A stretch of 64,000 nt of DNA from Catalinimonas niigatensis (GTDB lineage: Bacteria; Bacteroidota; Bacteroidia; Cytophagales; Cyclobacteriaceae). Below are positions 1-8,197 of the stretch, in pieces. Within the stretch, counting starts at the first letter, position 1, and each line of letters opens with the position of its first letter. The translations under genes and the position numbers were made by a program. The DNA lies in assembly GCF_030506285.1 (NCBI RefSeq), contig NZ_CP119422.1:930001-994000 (forward strand). The letters run 5' to 3'. The notes below the pieces were generated by a model. The model saw only the letters and a list, made by a program, of their open reading frames with translations. It was not told where the DNA came from and searched no databases.

Positions 1-740
1 GGCTGCATCAGCAAAGCATCCGTGCGTTCTTCTATATCCAGCTGAATGCTTCCCTTTTCCAGTACCACCTGGGTTTTTTCATTTCTATGCTTCACATTAA
101 AGCGGGTTCCCAGCACCTGTATCGACAGATTGTCGGTATGAACTATAAACTTAATGGCTTGCTTAGTACCCTCTTCTGCCGTTGCATTCAGGTGTACCAC
201 ATCAAAAAAACCTTCTCCCGACAGCCAGACTTCCCGCATTTTTTCCTCGCTTGACCGATACCTATACCTGAGCGCAGAGTTTCCATTCAATGTAACTTTG
301 GTGCTATCCGGCAATACGATGGTTTTGATCTCTCCAAAAGCTGTGCTATGCTGTACCTCCCGGGGCTGTTGATCTAAAAAGCGATACACAAACCAGCTAA
401 GGGCTAATAACATGACGACAGCAGCAGCAATGGCGGGCATGCCCGGTCTCAGTCTTTGTGTCCTGGATTGCCTATCCACTTCTGCTTCAGGCGCTTGGTC
501 TGAATGTACCAGGTAGATAAGTTTTTGCCGCATTATTTCTTTTCTCTCCTCAGGCAGCTGGTATTTTTCTTCCTCCAGCAGAAGTAAATATTTTTTTGCC
601 CGCTCCAGCACTTCAGTCTGGTCAGGATGATCATTGAGCCACCTCTGCCAGTGCAAAGCATATTCTTTTCCATCTGACAATACCCAGGCTTGAAAAGAGT
701 CATCCAGCAGCAATGCTGCAAAAGTAGCTTGTTTGTCCAT
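1..740 (-). CDS. FecR-family anti-sigma factor (3' end cut by window)
   Basis: The frame is open from an ATG at 740 down to base 1, giving 246 codons without a stop, so the C-terminus lies outside the window. The visible protein has a cytoplasmic N-terminal part of about 115 residues, one membrane segment (hydrophobic run with AIAAAVVMLLALSW) and then a periplasmic FecR region with the pattern GEIKTIVLPDSTKVTLNGNS followed by a second block ending near VLGTRFNVKH. FecR-like proteins hold an ECF sigma factor at the inner membrane and release it on a signal from an outer-membrane receptor. It lies 159 bases downstream of the sigma factor at 900-1523 on the same strand, the usual sigma-then-FecR order. 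A TonB receptor partner would be expected just left of the window. Family assignment is firm; the signal is unknown. Confidence 0.9.
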   Translation of the reverse strand, partial: MDKQATFAALLLDDSFQAWVLSDGKEYALHWQRWLNDHPDQTEVLERAKKYLLLLEEEKYQLPEERKEIMRQKLIYLVHSDQAPEAEVDRQSRTQRLRPGMPAIAAAVVMLLALSWFVYRFLDQQPREVQHSTAFGEIKTIVLPDSTKVTLNGNSALRYRYRSSEEKMREVWLSGEGFFDVVHLNATAEEGTKQAIKFIVHTDNLSIQVLGTRFNVKHRNEKTQVVLEKGSIQLDIEERTDALLMQ

Positions 741-899
741 TATGGATTTTTATGACCTCTATTAACAAGAAGCAGCGGCAGGCAAAATCTACTGTGTACT
801 GCTGAAAAAAAATTTCATATTTATGATTCATTTAATAAATATTCTAACACATTAAGAATAATGATAGCTGAAAGGATATTTCATTGACAATATGTCAAC

Positions 900-1523
900 T
901 TAAAAAGTAGTCGCTATGGAAAGAAAAAGGAGCGCCATGATCAAAAACAAATAAACATAACGGGAATGCTGTTCATCTTGCAGCGCCTTACTGAGCTTTT
1001 GAACAGCACTATGCAGAAGATTATATAAGGTCTGTTTTTTGATATCCATAATTTCGGCAATTTCTTCATGCGTTAGATTCTCGGCATACTTTAAAGCGAT
1101 GGCTTCTTGTTCCTTAGGACTTAGATTAGCCAGTGATTTTTTTAATTTGGCTTTCAATGCCAATTCCTGTTCTGAACGAACCTGCCCGTTTAAGTAGTTT
1201 TCATGGTCCACATGAGTTGCCCGTGGATATTGATCTGTAAATGTGAGTCGTTTGTACTGAGATAGTTGCCTCAGTAGTTTTTGCCGAAACGCTTTCAACA
1301 GATATGCCTTTATTGAAGCCGGGACAATGAGTTTTTCTCTTTTGTACCAAAGTTCGGTGAGCAAATCCTGAATTGCATCTTCAACGATTTCGGTCTTGGC
1401 AGTAAATCTTTTACCGTAGCTGTATAGGGCATCCACATAATGATCATAGAGTTGGACCAATGCCAACCCATTGCCTTGTTTCATCTGTATCCAGATAGCC
1501 TGATCTTCGTTATGATGATGCAC
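900..1523 (-). CDS. ECF RNA polymerase sigma factor with C-terminal hydrophobic tail
   Basis: This 207-residue protein has a sigma region 2 (about residues 25-90, DALYSYGKRF then AIQDLLTELW) and a region 4 helix-turn-helix (about 130-180, LSPKEQEAIALKY then LTHEEIAEIMDIKKQTLYN). It is an ECF (sigma-70 group 4) factor of the kind that drives polysaccharide- or iron-uptake loci in Bacteroidota. The FecR gene downstream at 1-740 is its likely anti-sigma factor. The last 18 or so residues (YVYLFLIMALLFLSIATTF) are hydrophobic enough to span or enter the membrane, which would place the factor at the membrane next to FecR; that role is inferred. The ATG at 1523 is the only sensible start. Confidence 0.92.
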   Translation of the reverse strand: MHHHNEDQAIWIQMKQGNGLALVQLYDHYVDALYSYGKRFTAKTEIVEDAIQDLLTELWYKREKLIVPASIKAYLLKAFRQKLLRQLSQYKRLTFTDQYPRATHVDHENYLNGQVRSEQELALKAKLKKSLANLSPKEQEAIALKYAENLTHEEIAEIMDIKKQTLYNLLHSAVQKLSKALQDEQHSRYVYLFLIMALLFLSIATTF

Positions 1524-1678
1524 TATTTGTAAATTATTACCTTATTTATAGTAACAATACATCATTTGATACTAATTATCAAATTTTCATATTATTTTGG
1601 CTTGCCATTGAATTTATCTTAAGGAATCTTCCCTCTGAGAATAATCCCTTTTACAATGAAACGGCCTGGTTGATTAAA

Positions 1679-1718
1679 AAGGGAAATGACCGAATTATAG
1701 GCATCAGTCATTCCCCTT
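1679..1718 (-). terminator. Probable intrinsic terminator after the sulfatase
   Basis: AAGGGAAATGAC (1679-1690) and GTCATTCCCCTT (1707-1718) are inverted copies with one mismatch and a 16-base loop. Read on the minus strand, the hairpin is followed by a short T run (TTTTT) and lies 40 bases past the sulfatase stop. Confidence 0.6.
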
Positions 1719-1757
1719 ATCGTAAGTGCTACTATTTATTGAAAAACTTTAGGCTAC

Positions 1758-3407
1758 TTAATTATTACTTCGCTGCTCCATCACCTCAAGATAAGCATTG
1801 AGAAACTTCTGATCGTTTTCATCACTGTCGCCATATTTTGTCCGCAACTCCTGGAGCTTGGCGTGCATCATCTCCTGTACTTCAGCATATTCAGGATCAT
1901 CATAGACACTATTCATTTCATTGGGATCTTTTTCCAGATCATAGAGTTCCCATTCGTCAATGTCATAGTAGAAGTGAATCAGCTTATAGCGATCAGTAGC
2001 CACTCCATAGTGCCTCTTGACCATATGTACCGAGGGGTATTCATAATAGGTATAATACACCGCATCCCGCCATTCATCCGTTTCACCACTCAGCAGTTTT
2101 CTGAAAGATTCACCCTGCATCTCTTCAGGTATGTCAATGCCTACATAATCCAGGAACGTAGGGGCAAAATCAAGGTTTTGTACCAGTTTGTCTATGGTTG
2201 TTCCGGCTTCTATTTCTTTAGGATAACGGATCAGCAGAGGCGTACGAAAAGATTCTTCATACATAAAACGCTTGTCAAACCAGCCATGCTCCCCCAGATA
2301 GAAGCCCTGATCTGAAGTATACACTACGATGGTATTTTCTGCCAGTCCATTTTCCTCCAGATAATCCAGTACCTCTCCTACGCCATCATCTACCGATTTG
2401 ATGGTACGCAGATAGTCCTTTATATAACGATTGTACTTCCACACCGCCACTTCTTTTTCCTTGGCTTCATCATTGGCAAAGGCTAACTCTCCGTTTGAGG
2501 CATAAGCTTCTTTAAAAGCTATGTTCTTCGGTTCATAGGCTGCCATCCACTGGTTTCTTTGTTCTTCGGTAAAACGTGCCAGTTCACGCGAAAAATCAGT
2601 ACTGTCTCCATTGGGGTCTACCAGCATCTTAAAATCATGTCCCCACATGGCATGTCCGTCTATTTCCATCTCCTGCTCTTTGGCAGCCCTGCCTCTTCCG
2701 GCATAGTCGGTATCATCGTCATAGTAAGTGAGCGGAGGGGTAAAGGTGGTATCATCATAGAGGGTCAGGTATTCAGGGGCGGGTTGCCAGTTTCTGTGGG
2801 GTGCTTTCTGATGGTAGAGCAGGCAAAAGGGTTTGTCTTTGTCCCGCATCTCATTCAGCCATTTCAAAGCATATTCGGTCGTAATATCAGTCACATAGCC
2901 TTCTATGCGCTGGGTTTCCCCGTTGATGAGAAAGTCAGGGTTGTAGTAATGTCCCTGTCCGGGCAGTACCATAGAGTAGTCAAAGCCCTGGGGCAGGCCA
3001 TCCAGGTGGATCTTACCGATCATGGCGGTCTGGTAGCCGTTGGCCTGTAGCATTTTCGGAAAGTTGTCCTGGTCCCAGTTGAAGGGCTGTACGTTGTCCA
3101 CTTTTCCATTGACAAAACTATGTTTACCGGTGAGCATCACTGCCCGGCTGGGTGCGCAGATGGAGTTGGTGACAGTAGCCCGGGTAAAGATTGCCCCTTC
3201 CTGAGCAATTCTGTCAATATTGGGTGTTTGGTTAAGCTCATGTCCGTAAGCGCTGATGGCCTGATACGCATGGTCATCGCTCATGATAAAGATGATGTTG
3301 GGTGGACCGTCGTTTTCTGTTTGCTGCTGATTGTTACTGCAAGCTGATGTCAGCAAGACACTTAAAAAAATGCACATTGTCCTGAGGTGGTGCTTGTTTG
3401 ATTGCAT
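1758..3407 (-). CDS. Sulfatase (S1 family), predicted lipoprotein
   Basis: This 549-residue protein belongs to the alkaline-phosphatase-like sulfatases, which hydrolyse sulfate esters of sugars. Residues 84-88 read CAPSR, the C-x-P-S-R signature whose cysteine is converted to formylglycine, followed by AVMLTGKHS. Metal-binding aspartates are seen in IMSDDHAY (about 41-48) and TSDQGFYLGEHGW near residue 350. A lipoprotein signal ends at Cys23 (LLTSAC), so it should sit on the membrane facing the periplasm or cell surface. The EHGWFDKRFMYEESFRTPLL stretch and C-terminal layout resemble GlcNAc-6-sulfatase or glucosamine-type sulfatases, but substrate cannot be fixed from sequence. No SusC/D genes or other polysaccharide genes adjoin it; the flanking genes encode sigma factors. 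Confidence 0.93.
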   Translation of the reverse strand: MQSNKHHLRTMCIFLSVLLTSACSNNQQQTENDGPPNIIFIMSDDHAYQAISAYGHELNQTPNIDRIAQEGAIFTRATVTNSICAPSRAVMLTGKHSFVNGKVDNVQPFNWDQDNFPKMLQANGYQTAMIGKIHLDGLPQGFDYSMVLPGQGHYYNPDFLINGETQRIEGYVTDITTEYALKWLNEMRDKDKPFCLLYHQKAPHRNWQPAPEYLTLYDDTTFTPPLTYYDDDTDYAGRGRAAKEQEMEIDGHAMWGHDFKMLVDPNGDSTDFSRELARFTEEQRNQWMAAYEPKNIAFKEAYASNGELAFANDEAKEKEVAVWKYNRYIKDYLRTIKSVDDGVGEVLDYLEENGLAENTIVVYTSDQGFYLGEHGWFDKRFMYEESFRTPLLIRYPKEIEAGTTIDKLVQNLDFAPTFLDYVGIDIPEEMQGESFRKLLSGETDEWRDAVYYTYYEYPSVHMVKRHYGVATDRYKLIHFYYDIDEWELYDLEKDPNEMNSVYDDPEYAEVQEMMHAKLQELRTKYGDSDENDQKFLNAYLEVMEQRSNN

Positions 3408-3554
3408 AGTTTACTTATTGGTTTGGCAAAAATTTCGTTAGACAAAGTCAAAAATAAAAAAACAAGCTATTCTTTTTACAGCTATTTAACAATCCTGATT
3501 TAGACCAATCTATCCTAAGCTAAAATCAAGCAGAGGATCACCCCTGTTATAGTG

Positions 3555-4184
3555 CTAAGGCAGGATGGTAAAAGCGAGTATGAGGAGAACAAATGTGGCT
3601 ACACCCGCCTTTTTTAATTTTTTTGGTATAGCGGCTTTGAAATGAATGGCTAGCCGGGTAGCGATCTTTTTTAACGCTATGCCTACCTGATTTTCAACTG
3701 TACGAGGGCTTAGATTCATCATTATGGCTACCTCGCGCTGTTTGATCCCCTCCAGCTTCACCAACTGAAAGATCGTTCTGCACTGCTCCGGCAAACCAAG
3801 TATCGCTTCTTCTATAACGGATGATAACTCCTGAGTGAGCATTTGCTGTTCAGGATTTTCGCTTCCCGCCTGCTTCATGTTTGCGTGGGAAACCTCTTCA
3901 ATATCTGTAAAAAATACTTTCCTCAGTTTCTGGATGCGATTGAGGGAATGGTTCCGGGTAGCCACCATCAGATAGATCTCCGGATTACGAATTTCTTCCA
4001 GGCTTGCCCGCTGCTCCCACAAACGGACAAAAACATCCGAAACAATTTCTTCTGCCTCTTCTGTCTGCTTTAGCAAAGAATAGGCTAGGCTGAAAAGCCG
4101 GGGATAAAAGTAAAAGAATAACTGCTCAAAAGATTTTTCATCTTCCTCCCGGCTAATTTTAATGATGAGCTGTTGTATATCCAC
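3555..4184 (-). CDS. ECF sigma factor, orphan, with C-terminal hydrophobic tail
   Basis: The 209-residue protein has region 2 (FYPRLFSLAYSLLKQTEEAEEIVSDVFVRLW pattern, about 25-60) and a region 4 helix-turn-helix (LPEQCRTIFQLVKLEGIKQREVAIMM, then SPRTVENQ). It is typical of Bacteroidota ECF factors encoded with FecR and SusC/D genes. Here no FecR is adjacent: the next gene downstream, after 147 bases, is the sulfatase, which may be a target or co-transcribed. The C-terminus ends in a hydrophobic run (VATFVLLILAFTILP) preceded by lysines, so membrane attachment is possible. It is a different protein from the sigma factor at 900-1523, not a recent copy. Confidence 0.9.
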   Translation of the reverse strand: MDIQQLIIKISREEDEKSFEQLFFYFYPRLFSLAYSLLKQTEEAEEIVSDVFVRLWEQRASLEEIRNPEIYLMVATRNHSLNRIQKLRKVFFTDIEEVSHANMKQAGSENPEQQMLTQELSSVIEEAILGLPEQCRTIFQLVKLEGIKQREVAIMMNLSPRTVENQVGIALKKIATRLAIHFKAAIPKKLKKAGVATFVLLILAFTILP

Positions 4185-4313
4185 CTCCCCGAAAGCATAT
4201 GGTCTGTAGCTAATTACATCATATATTTATTCAAAAACAAATGCAAAAAAAGCATACAACAGCTTACGCTCAAGTATGCTTTCACTGCAAAGATACTATT
4301 TCTCTCTTCGCCT

Positions 4314-4946
4314 TCAGGCTTTGACTACTACGCCCAACATTTCCAGTTGCTGAGGCTGGTCTTCCAGGGCAATGCGTGCTACTTTGATAAATTTGCGGTA
4401 CCACCGCTCCACCAATACTGTCATCTCCTGCTTTTGCTGGGTAAGCATCTGTGCCCGGCCTTGTGCCTGCTTTTGCAGCGTATATAAGTTAATAATCTCA
4501 GCTAAGAGGGTCTGTGCTTCTGTAATTTCGCTTTCGCTGATATTGTATTTTCCCAGAATTTCCAGGTGCGACGGAGCATGGTAATAAAAGTCTTTGCATT
4601 GCTTCAACCATTTGTCCAGTGCTTTCTTTCGCATTCCGTTTAATTTCAGTTCGTCCAGATATTCCGGCTGGCCCTGAAATATAATACGAGCCTGGCTTAC
4701 ATGCTTCATATACGTTTGCTGCAAGCCTTGTCTGGCTATCTGTAAATTACGGGTTGCTGTTTTAGCACCACGTTGTGCTTCTTCCTGCTTTTGGATAAGT
4801 TCATCAAAAGCATTGCCTAATTTTTCCCCTTCGCGGAGCGTTTTGGCGTCATAGCCTAGCTTAGCCAACTGACGCAATATGTCAGTATCCTGTAACGCGG
4901 ACCGGATCGCCGTCAACAATACATGTAATAATTTAATCTGGCTCAT
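4314..4946 (-). CDS. Helical protein of unknown function with internal duplication
   Basis: I do not recognise a named function. An ATG at 4946 (MSQIKLLHV) gives 210 residues; an upstream ATG at 5006 would add 20 residues of poor composition and is less likely. The protein is almost entirely predicted helix and rich in Q, K, E and L, with no signal peptide or membrane segment. Two related blocks occur: QARIIFQGQPEYLDELKL in the middle and VARIALEDQPQQLEMLGV at the C-terminus, each after a basic helix containing a WLKQ or WYRKF element. This suggests a duplicated three-helix unit. It stands alone, upstream of the orphan sigma factor with about 130 bases between them. Proteins of this type occur in other Bacteroidota, but no role is known to me. 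Confidence 0.75.
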   Translation of the reverse strand: MSQIKLLHVLLTAIRSALQDTDILRQLAKLGYDAKTLREGEKLGNAFDELIQKQEEAQRGAKTATRNLQIARQGLQQTYMKHVSQARIIFQGQPEYLDELKLNGMRKKALDKWLKQCKDFYYHAPSHLEILGKYNISESEITEAQTLLAEIINLYTLQKQAQGRAQMLTQQKQEMTVLVERWYRKFIKVARIALEDQPQQLEMLGVVVKA

Positions 4947-5047
4947 TGCCCTATTTTTTTGGTAAAACATAAAGCAATTTATTCCTTTACCTACACTTAA
5001 ATCCACACAAAATCCCGGACAAATTTACCTTGCAATAAAGTTTATAT

Positions 5048-5098
5048 AATACAATAAAGTATAATTATATTTATACAAATTATCAGACTTATTGTATT
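5048..5098. repeat. AT-rich inverted repeat upstream of 4314-4946
   Basis: AATACAATAA (5048-5057) is repeated exactly inverted as TTATTGTATT (5089-5098). Inside it lies a second inverted pair, GTATAA and TTATAC (5059-5076). It starts about 100 bases upstream of the ATG at 4946 and could be an operator or a promoter-region hairpin. No protein partner is known. Confidence 0.4.
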
Positions 5099-5152
5099 GT
5101 CTTAGACACGCAGCAGCTGATTCCCGGGGCAAAATCTAGTGTTTGAAAGAAA

Positions 5153-5320
5153 GGGAAGCGCTCCTCAGAGGTTTGAACAGAAATTTTAGGGGCCGGGAAG
5201 CAGACTCCCTGGCCTGGAAAAAAAGTTTTGATAGCAGGGAAAGGCTTCCCGAGGTCTGAAACAAAAGTTTTAGCCTCTGGGAAGGGCTAAAATGAGGTTA
5301 AAACAGTTTTTTACAGTATA
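5153..5320. repeat. Four degenerate tandem repeats of exactly 42 bp
   Basis: Units begin with GGGAA at 5153, 5195, 5237 and 5279, each exactly 42 bases apart; the fourth is the most diverged. Shared elements are GGGAAG near the start, AGG(T)CTG near the middle and AAAAGTTTTAG-like sequence near base 30. Units 2 and 3 can fold a short hairpin (GGGA...TCCC; GGGAAaggcTTCCC). Because 42 is divisible by three, two minus-strand frames stay open across the units, but neither has a start codon or an upstream gene to join, so I treat the array as noncoding. The surrounding 4947-5505 interval contains no other gene. Confidence 0.7.
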
Positions 5321-5505
5321 AAATTCTGTCGCTTTGGCAGCTAAACTCTTGCTCCTTTCACAGGGTTTTGGTCAATAAAGCGATCATCTTTTCAATTTTT
5401 GTTAGAAAAAGCACCGGATGCTAGTATTTTTTACTCAACAAGGTTATCCATTGCACTCAATCGCACATCAGATGGACGAAGATTCTTAACTTAAAGAGAA
5501 CATCT

Positions 5506-5832
5506 TTATTGATCCCAAATCTGTATTTCCTGATAGCTGCTTGATTTCACTTCTTCTATTGCTGACTGAATATTATGAAGCTTGCTCCGAATGCGGGGCC
5601 AAGAGGTTGACATCAAGACAAGTATTGAAAGCTGTCTGCCAGTAAGGTTCTGTTGATAGCGGAGGTTTTTATCTGTTGTGATTAAGAGATGATATCCTTC
5701 TTTTTCTGCTCTACTGAGCAAATCTCCATTCTTAAGATCGCTCCACCCTTTTTCAAAAGCAGTATCCACCTTATGATTAGTGAGATATTTGCGCAAGGGG
5801 ACAGGAGTGCCCTGATCAAATAATATCCTCAT
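5506..5832 (-). CDS. DUF5615 PIN-like toxin
   Basis: The 108-residue protein opens with MRILFDQGTPVPLRKYL and has LLITTDKNLRYQQNL near residue 50-65, the layout of the DUF5615 PIN-like family in which early and middle aspartates form a nuclease-type acidic site. Visible candidate residues are Asp6 and the TTD aspartate. These proteins are usually the toxin half of type II toxin-antitoxin pairs. Its start overlaps the stop of the upstream DUF433 gene in an ATGA motif, so the two are translationally coupled. Activity as an RNase is inferred from the fold, not shown for this family member. Confidence 0.85.
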   Translation of the reverse strand: MRILFDQGTPVPLRKYLTNHKVDTAFEKGWSDLKNGDLLSRAEKEGYHLLITTDKNLRYQQNLTGRQLSILVLMSTSWPRIRSKLHNIQSAIEEVKSSSYQEIQIWDQ

Positions 5833-6053
5833 GAATGACCATCGGTCAATGATATGACCTCATGATTTAATACCGCCTCCACTTGAGAGCGATTTACGCC
5901 CGGAAACCATTCTAAAAATTGCTCTATAGTAGCTCCATCTCTCAGGTTTTCAAAGAGAGCAGCTACCGGTACCCGGGTTCCACGAAATACCCATCTTCCA
6001 CTTACCTTATCAGGATCTTGTTCTACTGCATCTAAGGCTTCCCAGCTTTTCAT
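5829..6053 (-). CDS. DUF433 antitoxin
   Basis: The 74-residue protein matches the DUF433 family: VSGRWVFRGTRVPVAALFENL followed by GATIEQFLEWFPGVNRSQVEAVLNHE. This is a small helix-turn-helix-like protein, commonly the antitoxin partner of DUF5615 proteins. It is the first gene of the pair and its stop overlaps the start of the toxin by four bases. The upstream 60 bases are AT-rich; I could not find a clear promoter there. Confidence 0.87.
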   Translation of the reverse strand: MKSWEALDAVEQDPDKVSGRWVFRGTRVPVAALFENLRDGATIEQFLEWFPGVNRSQVEAVLNHEVISLTDGHS

Positions 6054-6262
6054 AGGTTCTTTATATTATTGATTTCACAATATAACATTATATCTATGTA
6101 AAGTCTATCTCATCTATTTCCTGCATCAGCCTGTTGGTTTCGGTTAAGGGAATGATGAATGATGATCTTCTGGTAATGCATTAATCCTCATAGCAGAACG
6201 TCCTCCCTTTGCTATCTTTGAGCCACTTCCAGACAGCATTTTGAGAGACACAAAACCTAGAA
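6054..6262. other. Intergenic, no gene seen
   Basis: An open frame from 6144 to 6434 crosses this stretch but overlaps the end of the symporter gene, has no family resemblance and contains the hairpin elements at 6263-6342; I do not regard it as a gene. Confidence 0.5.
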
Positions 6263-6342
6263 GAGGGCATACATTGCATGTTGCAACACAGATGCTAAGT
6301 CCGTGAGCCCTCGCATTGCATGCCGCGCCACAGACGAGGGCT
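6263..6342. repeat. Paired REP-like hairpin elements
   Basis: Two related stretches lie about 40 bases apart: ACATTGCATGTTGCAACACAG (from 6271) and GCATTGCATGCCGCGCCACAG (from 6313). The second is enclosed by a perfect 8-bp stem, AGCCCTCG (6306-6313) and CGAGGGCT (6335-6342), with a 21-base loop; GAGGGC at 6263-6268 can pair with GCCCTC at 6307-6312 as an alternative. A compact repeated palindromic unit just downstream of a gene (symporter stop at 6389) is what REP elements mobilised by RayT-type transposases look like. No such transposase is in the window, so the assignment is tentative. Confidence 0.4.
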
Positions 6343-6388
6343 ATTGAAAAATTAATATTAGGTGGCGTAACAGAGTCTATAAGGTCAC

Positions 6389-8197
6389 TTACTTCGCCAG
6401 CACGCCTTCGGATTTTCTGTTCATGCTTGCCCACACCTTAAACAAGAGGTAGGAAGAGACGATGGACAGCACGGTAAAGAAAGAAGCCAGTCCGTAATTT
6501 GCATACAACCACTGACCGGTAGCAAACAAAGCGCCGTAGACCGATACTACGCCCAGCATCATACAAAGGATGCCCTGGGGCACGTCCCAGCTCTTTTGTT
6601 TTTCAATCATTTCACCTTCGGCTTCTGCTTCGTCAATCACTTTTTTCCAGCCGGGCCCACCGGGATGCACCAGTCGGTAAAAGCTTCTCAAGGTAGCCTT
6701 GTCAGTAGGTGGTGTGAGAAAGGTGACTACCAGCCAACCGATGGTAGTCAGACCAACCCCCAAAAGGAGCTTTCCACCGGTGCTGGGCAGTTCCATACCA
6801 GTAAGCGGATGGACAAACTCCAGGTAAAGCGCTACCACAAAAGATATGATCATGGCAGCCAGTTCACTGTATGCACTGATGCGCCACCAGAACCAGCGCA
6901 GGATAAAGATCAACCCTGTACCTGCGCCTATTTGTAGTAAGATATCAAAAGCCTGTAGCGCGTTTCTTAGCAGCAATGCAAACAAGCCGGTCGCAATCAA
7001 CAAACCTACAGTAGAAAGCTGTCCTACCCTTACCAGTTGTCTTTCACTAGCTTGCGGATTGACAAAGCGTTTGTAGAAGTCATTGACCACATAAGATGAG
7101 CCCCAGTTGATCTGGGTAGAGATGGTAGACATAAAAGCGGCAATCAGCGAAGCGACCACCAGGCCTAAAAAGCCGGTAGGCAGAAAACTAAGCATTGCCG
7201 GATAAGCAAAATCATTGTGAATGATCCCGGGGTCAATGCCCGGAAAAGCTTCTCTCATAGAGTCTATGGTCGGAAACACGATGAGCGACGCCAGGGCAAC
7301 CAGTATCCAGGGCCAGGGGCGCAAAGCATAGTGGGCAGCATTGAAGAAAAGTGTAGCCTTCACCGCCCCTTTTTCATTTTTGGCAGAAAGCATGCGCTGG
7401 GCGACATAACCTCCCCCACCCGGCTCAGCACCCGGATACCATACGCTCCACCACTGCACAGCGATAGGAAGTACAAGCAGCGTAATGACTATGTCCGTGT
7501 TGGAAAAATCAGGCAACATACTCATCTTGGGCACAACATTTTCGTGAGAAACCAAAGCTTCCAGGCTCCCTACCTGCGGTAGGTTGATGAGAATGATGGC
7601 TGCGCCTATGGTGCCTACCATAGAAATGATAAACTGAAAGAAATCGGTAAGTAAAATACCTTTTAAACCGCCAATGGTACTGTAAATGCCGGTAATGGTC
7701 AAGAGCACCAGCAGGGTTTGCCATGCCTCCCAGTTAAGCATCACCGCCCCGATTTTGATCACCGCCAGCGACACTGAAGCCATTACCATTACATTAAAAA
7801 ATACACCCAGATACAGGGCACGAAAACCTCTCAGAAAAGCAGCCATTTTACCACGATAACGCAGTTCATAAAACTCCAGATCGGTCGTCACCTCAGAGCG
7901 ACGCCAGAGCTTGGCATAGACAAAGACGGTGAGCATACCTGTCAGCAGAAAAGCCCACCAGGCCCAGTTGCCAGCCACACCATTCTGCCGTACTATGTCT
8001 GTCACCAGATTGGGCGTGTCACATGAAAACGTGGTAGCCACCATAGAAACGCCCAGCAGCCACCAGGGCATATTTCGCCCGGAAAGGAAGTAGTTGGCCA
8101 TACTTTTCCCGGCAGTACGTGAGGCATATAATCCAATCAGAAGTGAGATAATAAAGAAAGTGACGATAATGGTCCAGTCCAGCGTGCCTAAAATCAT
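6389..8197 (-). CDS. Sodium:solute symporter (SSS family)
   Basis: This 602-residue membrane protein has some 13-14 hydrophobic segments. Near the N-terminus, SMANYFLSGRNMPWWLLGVSM and FSCDTPNLVTDIV match the SSS family, and TGIYSTIGGLKGILLTDFFQ is the family signature around residue 180. It should import a sugar or other organic solute with sodium across the inner membrane. It is the last gene of a minus-strand group with the kinase (114 bases upstream) and nucleotidyltransferase, so the imported substrate is probably the sugar those enzymes activate. The C-terminal 80 residues add two or three membrane spans after a hydrophilic linker, as in longer SSS members of Bacteroidota. The start is the ATG at 8197. 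Confidence 0.92.
   Translation of the reverse strand: MILGTLDWTIIVTFFIISLLIGLYASRTAGKSMANYFLSGRNMPWWLLGVSMVATTFSCDTPNLVTDIVRQNGVAGNWAWWAFLLTGMLTVFVYAKLWRRSEVTTDLEFYELRYRGKMAAFLRGFRALYLGVFFNVMVMASVSLAVIKIGAVMLNWEAWQTLLVLLTITGIYSTIGGLKGILLTDFFQFIISMVGTIGAAIILINLPQVGSLEALVSHENVVPKMSMLPDFSNTDIVITLLVLPIAVQWWSVWYPGAEPGGGGYVAQRMLSAKNEKGAVKATLFFNAAHYALRPWPWILVALASLIVFPTIDSMREAFPGIDPGIIHNDFAYPAMLSFLPTGFLGLVVASLIAAFMSTISTQINWGSSYVVNDFYKRFVNPQASERQLVRVGQLSTVGLLIATGLFALLLRNALQAFDILLQIGAGTGLIFILRWFWWRISAYSELAAMIISFVVALYLEFVHPLTGMELPSTGGKLLLGVGLTTIGWLVVTFLTPPTDKATLRSFYRLVHPGGPGWKKVIDEAEAEGEMIEKQKSWDVPQGILCMMLGVVSVYGALFATGQWLYANYGLASFFTVLSIVSSYLLFKVWASMNRKSEGVLAK

Noticed and set aside
1863-3050. Frames of 150 and 163 codons opposite the sulfatase
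   Set aside because: Antisense shadows of a conserved gene; no signal or domain in their translations.
3449-3456. TATTTTTG as promoter -7 element of the sulfatase gene
   Set aside because: The -7 form fits, but no TTTG or TTG lies at 19-21 bases upstream, so I do not call a promoter.
5153-5320. 42-bp repeats as a CRISPR array
   Set aside because: There are no unique spacers between conserved repeats; the units themselves are diverged and directly adjoining, and no cas gene is present.
5100-5325. A short protein with 14-residue repeats encoded on the minus strand through the array
   Set aside because: Two frames are open but both are closed upstream by stops and have no start codon in the open part.
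6144-6434. 96-codon minus-strand frame overlapping the symporter 3' end
   Set aside because: It overlaps the well-supported symporter by 46 bases, includes the hairpin elements and has no family-like sequence.
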